A stretch of DNA of 58,980 nucleotides, taken from NCBI GenBank assembly GCA_035317605.1, contig DATHGT010000173.1, forward strand, positions 1 through 58,980, in the 5' to 3' direction. Within the stretch, counting starts at the first letter, position 1; the number at the start of each line of letters is the position of its first letter. The position numbers were made by a program, and so were the translations under genes. Of this stretch, positions 57,513 to 58,980 are shown piece after piece. Origin of the DNA: DATHGT01 sp035317605. GTDB taxonomy: Bacteria > Methylomirabilota > Methylomirabilia > Rokubacteriales > CSP1-6. The notes beneath the pieces are model-generated. The model did no database searches. It was not told the DNA's origin and was given only the letters and a program-made list of their open reading frames with translations.

Positions 57513-58538
57513 ATGCCTCGTTGGTCCTTGCCCGTATTCGCCGCGTGCGCCGCCATCACGTTGATTCACGTCGGACTCGAGGCCCCCGCGCCCGCGTCCG
57601 ACGCGCCGCCCCATCACGCCCAGAGCGGCTTCCGCAACCTCGATCCCCGGTACTCGTATCCGCTGCTCCTTCGCGCGCGCCACATCTTCCGCGGAGCGCC
57701 GCGGCGCGGACCCCTGCCGCTCGTGGTCGCCAACGACGGCGCCGAGCTTCGGGCCAACGGCCACGAGCCGACGGTCACGTGGGTCGGCCACGCCACGCTG
57801 CTGATCCAGATCGACGGCGTCAACGTGCTGACCGATCCGCACTTCGGCGAGCGGACGAGTCCCCTGAGCTTCGCCGGGCCGCGCCGGCTGGTGGCGCCCG
57901 GCATCGCCTTCGCCGATCTGCCGCCGATCGACGCGGTGGTGATCTCGCACGATCACTACGACCACCTCGACCGCGAGACCGTGCAGCGCCTGGCCCGCGA
58001 GCATCGATCGACGTTCTTCGTGCCGCTCGGCCTGAAAACCTGGATGACGAGCAACGGCATCGAGAACGCGATCGAGCTGGACTGGTGGGAGTCCCGCGTG
58101 TTCCGTGGTGTCACGGTCACGTGCACGCCGGCCCAGCACTCGTCGGGACGGGGACTGCACGATCAGGACTCGCGGCTCTGGTCGTCGTGGATGCTGGCGG
58201 GCCGCTCGCGGCGCTTCTACTTCGCCGGCGACACCGGGTACACGCCGGCGCTCGGCGAGATCGCGCGGCGTCTCGGTCCGCCGGACCTCGCGGTGCTGCC
58301 GATCGGCGGCTACAGCGACTATCCCGGCCATCATCCGAATCACCTGAACCCCGAAGAGGCGGTGCGGCTCTTCGAGGACCTGCGCGCGCGGCTGCTCGTG
58401 CCCATGCACTGGGGCACGTTCGATCTCAACCGCGAGCCGTTCCGCGAGCCGCCCGACCGGCTGCGGACCGAGGCGCGGCGGCGCGGGATCGACGAGCAGA
58501 TCGCGGTCCTGAGCCCGGGGCAGACGATTCCGTGGTGA
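57513..58538 (+). CDS. MBL-fold metal-dependent hydrolase, NAPE-PLD/UlaG-like, exported
   Basis: This 341-residue protein begins MPRWSLPVFAACAAITLIHV, a signal or anchor. The metal motif is SHDHYDHLD, preceded by VTWVGHATLLIQIDGVNVLT, with TPAQHSS, FAGDTGYT and MHWGTFDL giving further ligands. This is the pattern of NAPE-hydrolysing phospholipase D and UlaG-like lactonases. The frame extends upstream to 57468, but ATG 57513 starts the signal cleanly. The stop overlaps the next start (GTGA). A role in lipid head-group hydrolysis would fit beside the AttFGH-like lipid system, but this is inference. Confidence 0.87.
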   Translation: MPRWSLPVFAACAAITLIHVGLEAPAPASDAPPHHAQSGFRNLDPRYSYPLLLRARHIFRGAPRRGPLPLVVANDGAELRANGHEPTVTWVGHATLLIQIDGVNVLTDPHFGERTSPLSFAGPRRLVAPGIAFADLPPIDAVVISHDHYDHLDRETVQRLAREHRSTFFVPLGLKTWMTSNGIENAIELDWWESRVFRGVTVTCTPAQHSSGRGLHDQDSRLWSSWMLAGRSRRFYFAGDTGYTPALGEIARRLGPPDLAVLPIGGYSDYPGHHPNHLNPEEAVRLFEDLRARLLVPMHWGTFDLNREPFREPPDRLRTEARRRGIDEQIAVLSPGQTIPW

Positions 58539-58980
58539 CCCGCCGCGTGGCCGGTCACGCGAGCCTGGCCCTGGCCTTCGTGCTGCTGGCCCTGGGCGCG
58601 TGCGGCATCGTGGTGGAGGGCGAGCTGCGCGGCCGCCCCCTCAACGTGGACACCGATCCCGCGCGGGTGATCGTGGTGATCTGGAACCACGGCTTCTCGC
58701 CGGAGGCCGCGGGCACCTATCGGCCCGAGGCCCCCGCGATCATCGAGCGCCTGGTCGAGCGCAACCGCGACGTGGTCCTGTTCAAGCAGCTCCGCAACGC
58801 CGCCTGGCTCGGCGAGCTGGACCACGGCGCCTACGTGGACGCCGCCATCGCCTCGCTGGTCGCCACCCAGCACGTGCCGGTCGAGAACATCATCCTCAGC
58901 GGTCAGAGCTGCGGCGCCTGGGGCTCGCTCCAGACCGCGGCGCTCCGCTACCCCAACGTGGGCGGGGTCATCGCGTTCGC
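58535..58980 (+). CDS. Lipoprotein-type alpha/beta hydrolase, 3' end outside window
   Basis: The first 148 residues are visible, from GTG 58535 (GTGA overlap with the MBL gene). A lipoprotein signal is present (ASLALAFVLLALGAC, lipobox LGAC). The fold begins with VIVVIWNHGFSPEAAG, which looks like the oxyanion segment, and the nucleophile elbow is LSGQSCGAWGS (GxSxG). The C-terminal half, with the acid and His, lies outside the window. It is coupled to the MBL hydrolase and may act on the same class of substrate. Confidence 0.8.
   Translation, partial: MTRRVAGHASLALAFVLLALGACGIVVEGELRGRPLNVDTDPARVIVVIWNHGFSPEAAGTYRPEAPAIIERLVERNRDVVLFKQLRNAAWLGELDHGAYVDAAIASLVATQHVPVENIILSGQSCGAWGSLQTAALRYPNVGGVIAF

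Overview
The window is GC-rich (roughly two thirds G+C), densely packed bacterial DNA with no rRNA, tRNA, CRISPR array, insertion sequence or phage gene that I could recognise. The gene mix is Tat-exported oxidoreductases and binding proteins, several ABC uptake systems, amidohydrolase and CoA-pathway enzymes, two-gene NHEJ, and a probable selenoprotein. It resembles a soil or sediment bacterium of the Candidatus Rokubacteria / Methylomirabilota kind. That assignment is inference from gene style, not from a marker gene.

Layout. 1-3.8 kb (minus): a branched-chain-amino-acid-type ABC importer (binding protein, two permeases, ATPase cut by the window edge). 4.0-6.7 kb (minus): multicopper oxidase plus cupredoxin behind a promoter with a consensus -35 box. 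6.8-11.0 kb (minus): peptide-type binding protein with a two-subunit molybdenum hydroxylase. 11.1-13.0 kb (plus): Tat-exported amidohydrolase and an enoyl-CoA hydratase. 13.0-13.7 kb (minus): two small exported or membrane proteins. 13.8-18.8 kb (plus): TypA/BipA, alpha/beta hydrolase, DUF72 protein, NitT/TauT-type ABC transporter. 18.8-22.5 kb (plus): its binding protein, an AhpD-like gene with an in-frame TGA in a CPF-Sec motif, and a molybdopterin oxidoreductase. 22.8-28.4 kb (plus): two tandem paralogous membrane proteins and a GT39-like membrane protein, bracketed by two copies of the 3' end of the molybdopterin gene. 28.5-30.7 kb (plus): Uma2 protein, a decayed hicAB pair, a HAD phosphatase and a GlcG/HbpS protein. 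30.7-36.1 kb: DUF5996, pdxH, and a catabolic-looking run (carboxymuconolactone decarboxylase, hydrolase, Gfo/Idh/MocA, lactonase-like MBL protein). 36.2-39.6 kb: divergent ligD and ku. 39.6-40.8 kb (plus): SGNH hydrolase.

The most interesting region is 40.8-52.1 kb. Twelve minus-strand genes run almost without gaps, many joined by 4-base start/stop overlaps: HAD phosphatase, nucleotidyltransferase, ATP-grasp enzyme, class III aminotransferase, Gfo/Idh/MocA dehydrogenase, a CDP-alcohol phosphotransferase with an extra N-terminal domain, a CopD-type membrane protein, a flippase-like membrane protein, a small membrane protein, a carbamoyltransferase, a methyltransferase and a DUF5989 protein. 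Read as a pathway, they could make an amino-polyol or cyclitol, activate it as a nucleotide, transfer it through a phosphodiester onto an acceptor, ligate something to it, flip it across the membrane and decorate it by carbamoylation and methylation. No known product was recognised. 52.2-57.4 kb (minus): a VapBC-type pair and an AttFGH-like ABC/lipocalin trio. 57.5-58.98 kb (plus): an MBL-fold hydrolase and the start of a lipoprotein alpha/beta hydrolase.

Two gene-expression habits recur. Several first genes have a TAnnnT -10 box 6-8 bases before the start codon, implying leaderless mRNAs. Several coupled genes appear to start at CTG inside a CTGA overlap.
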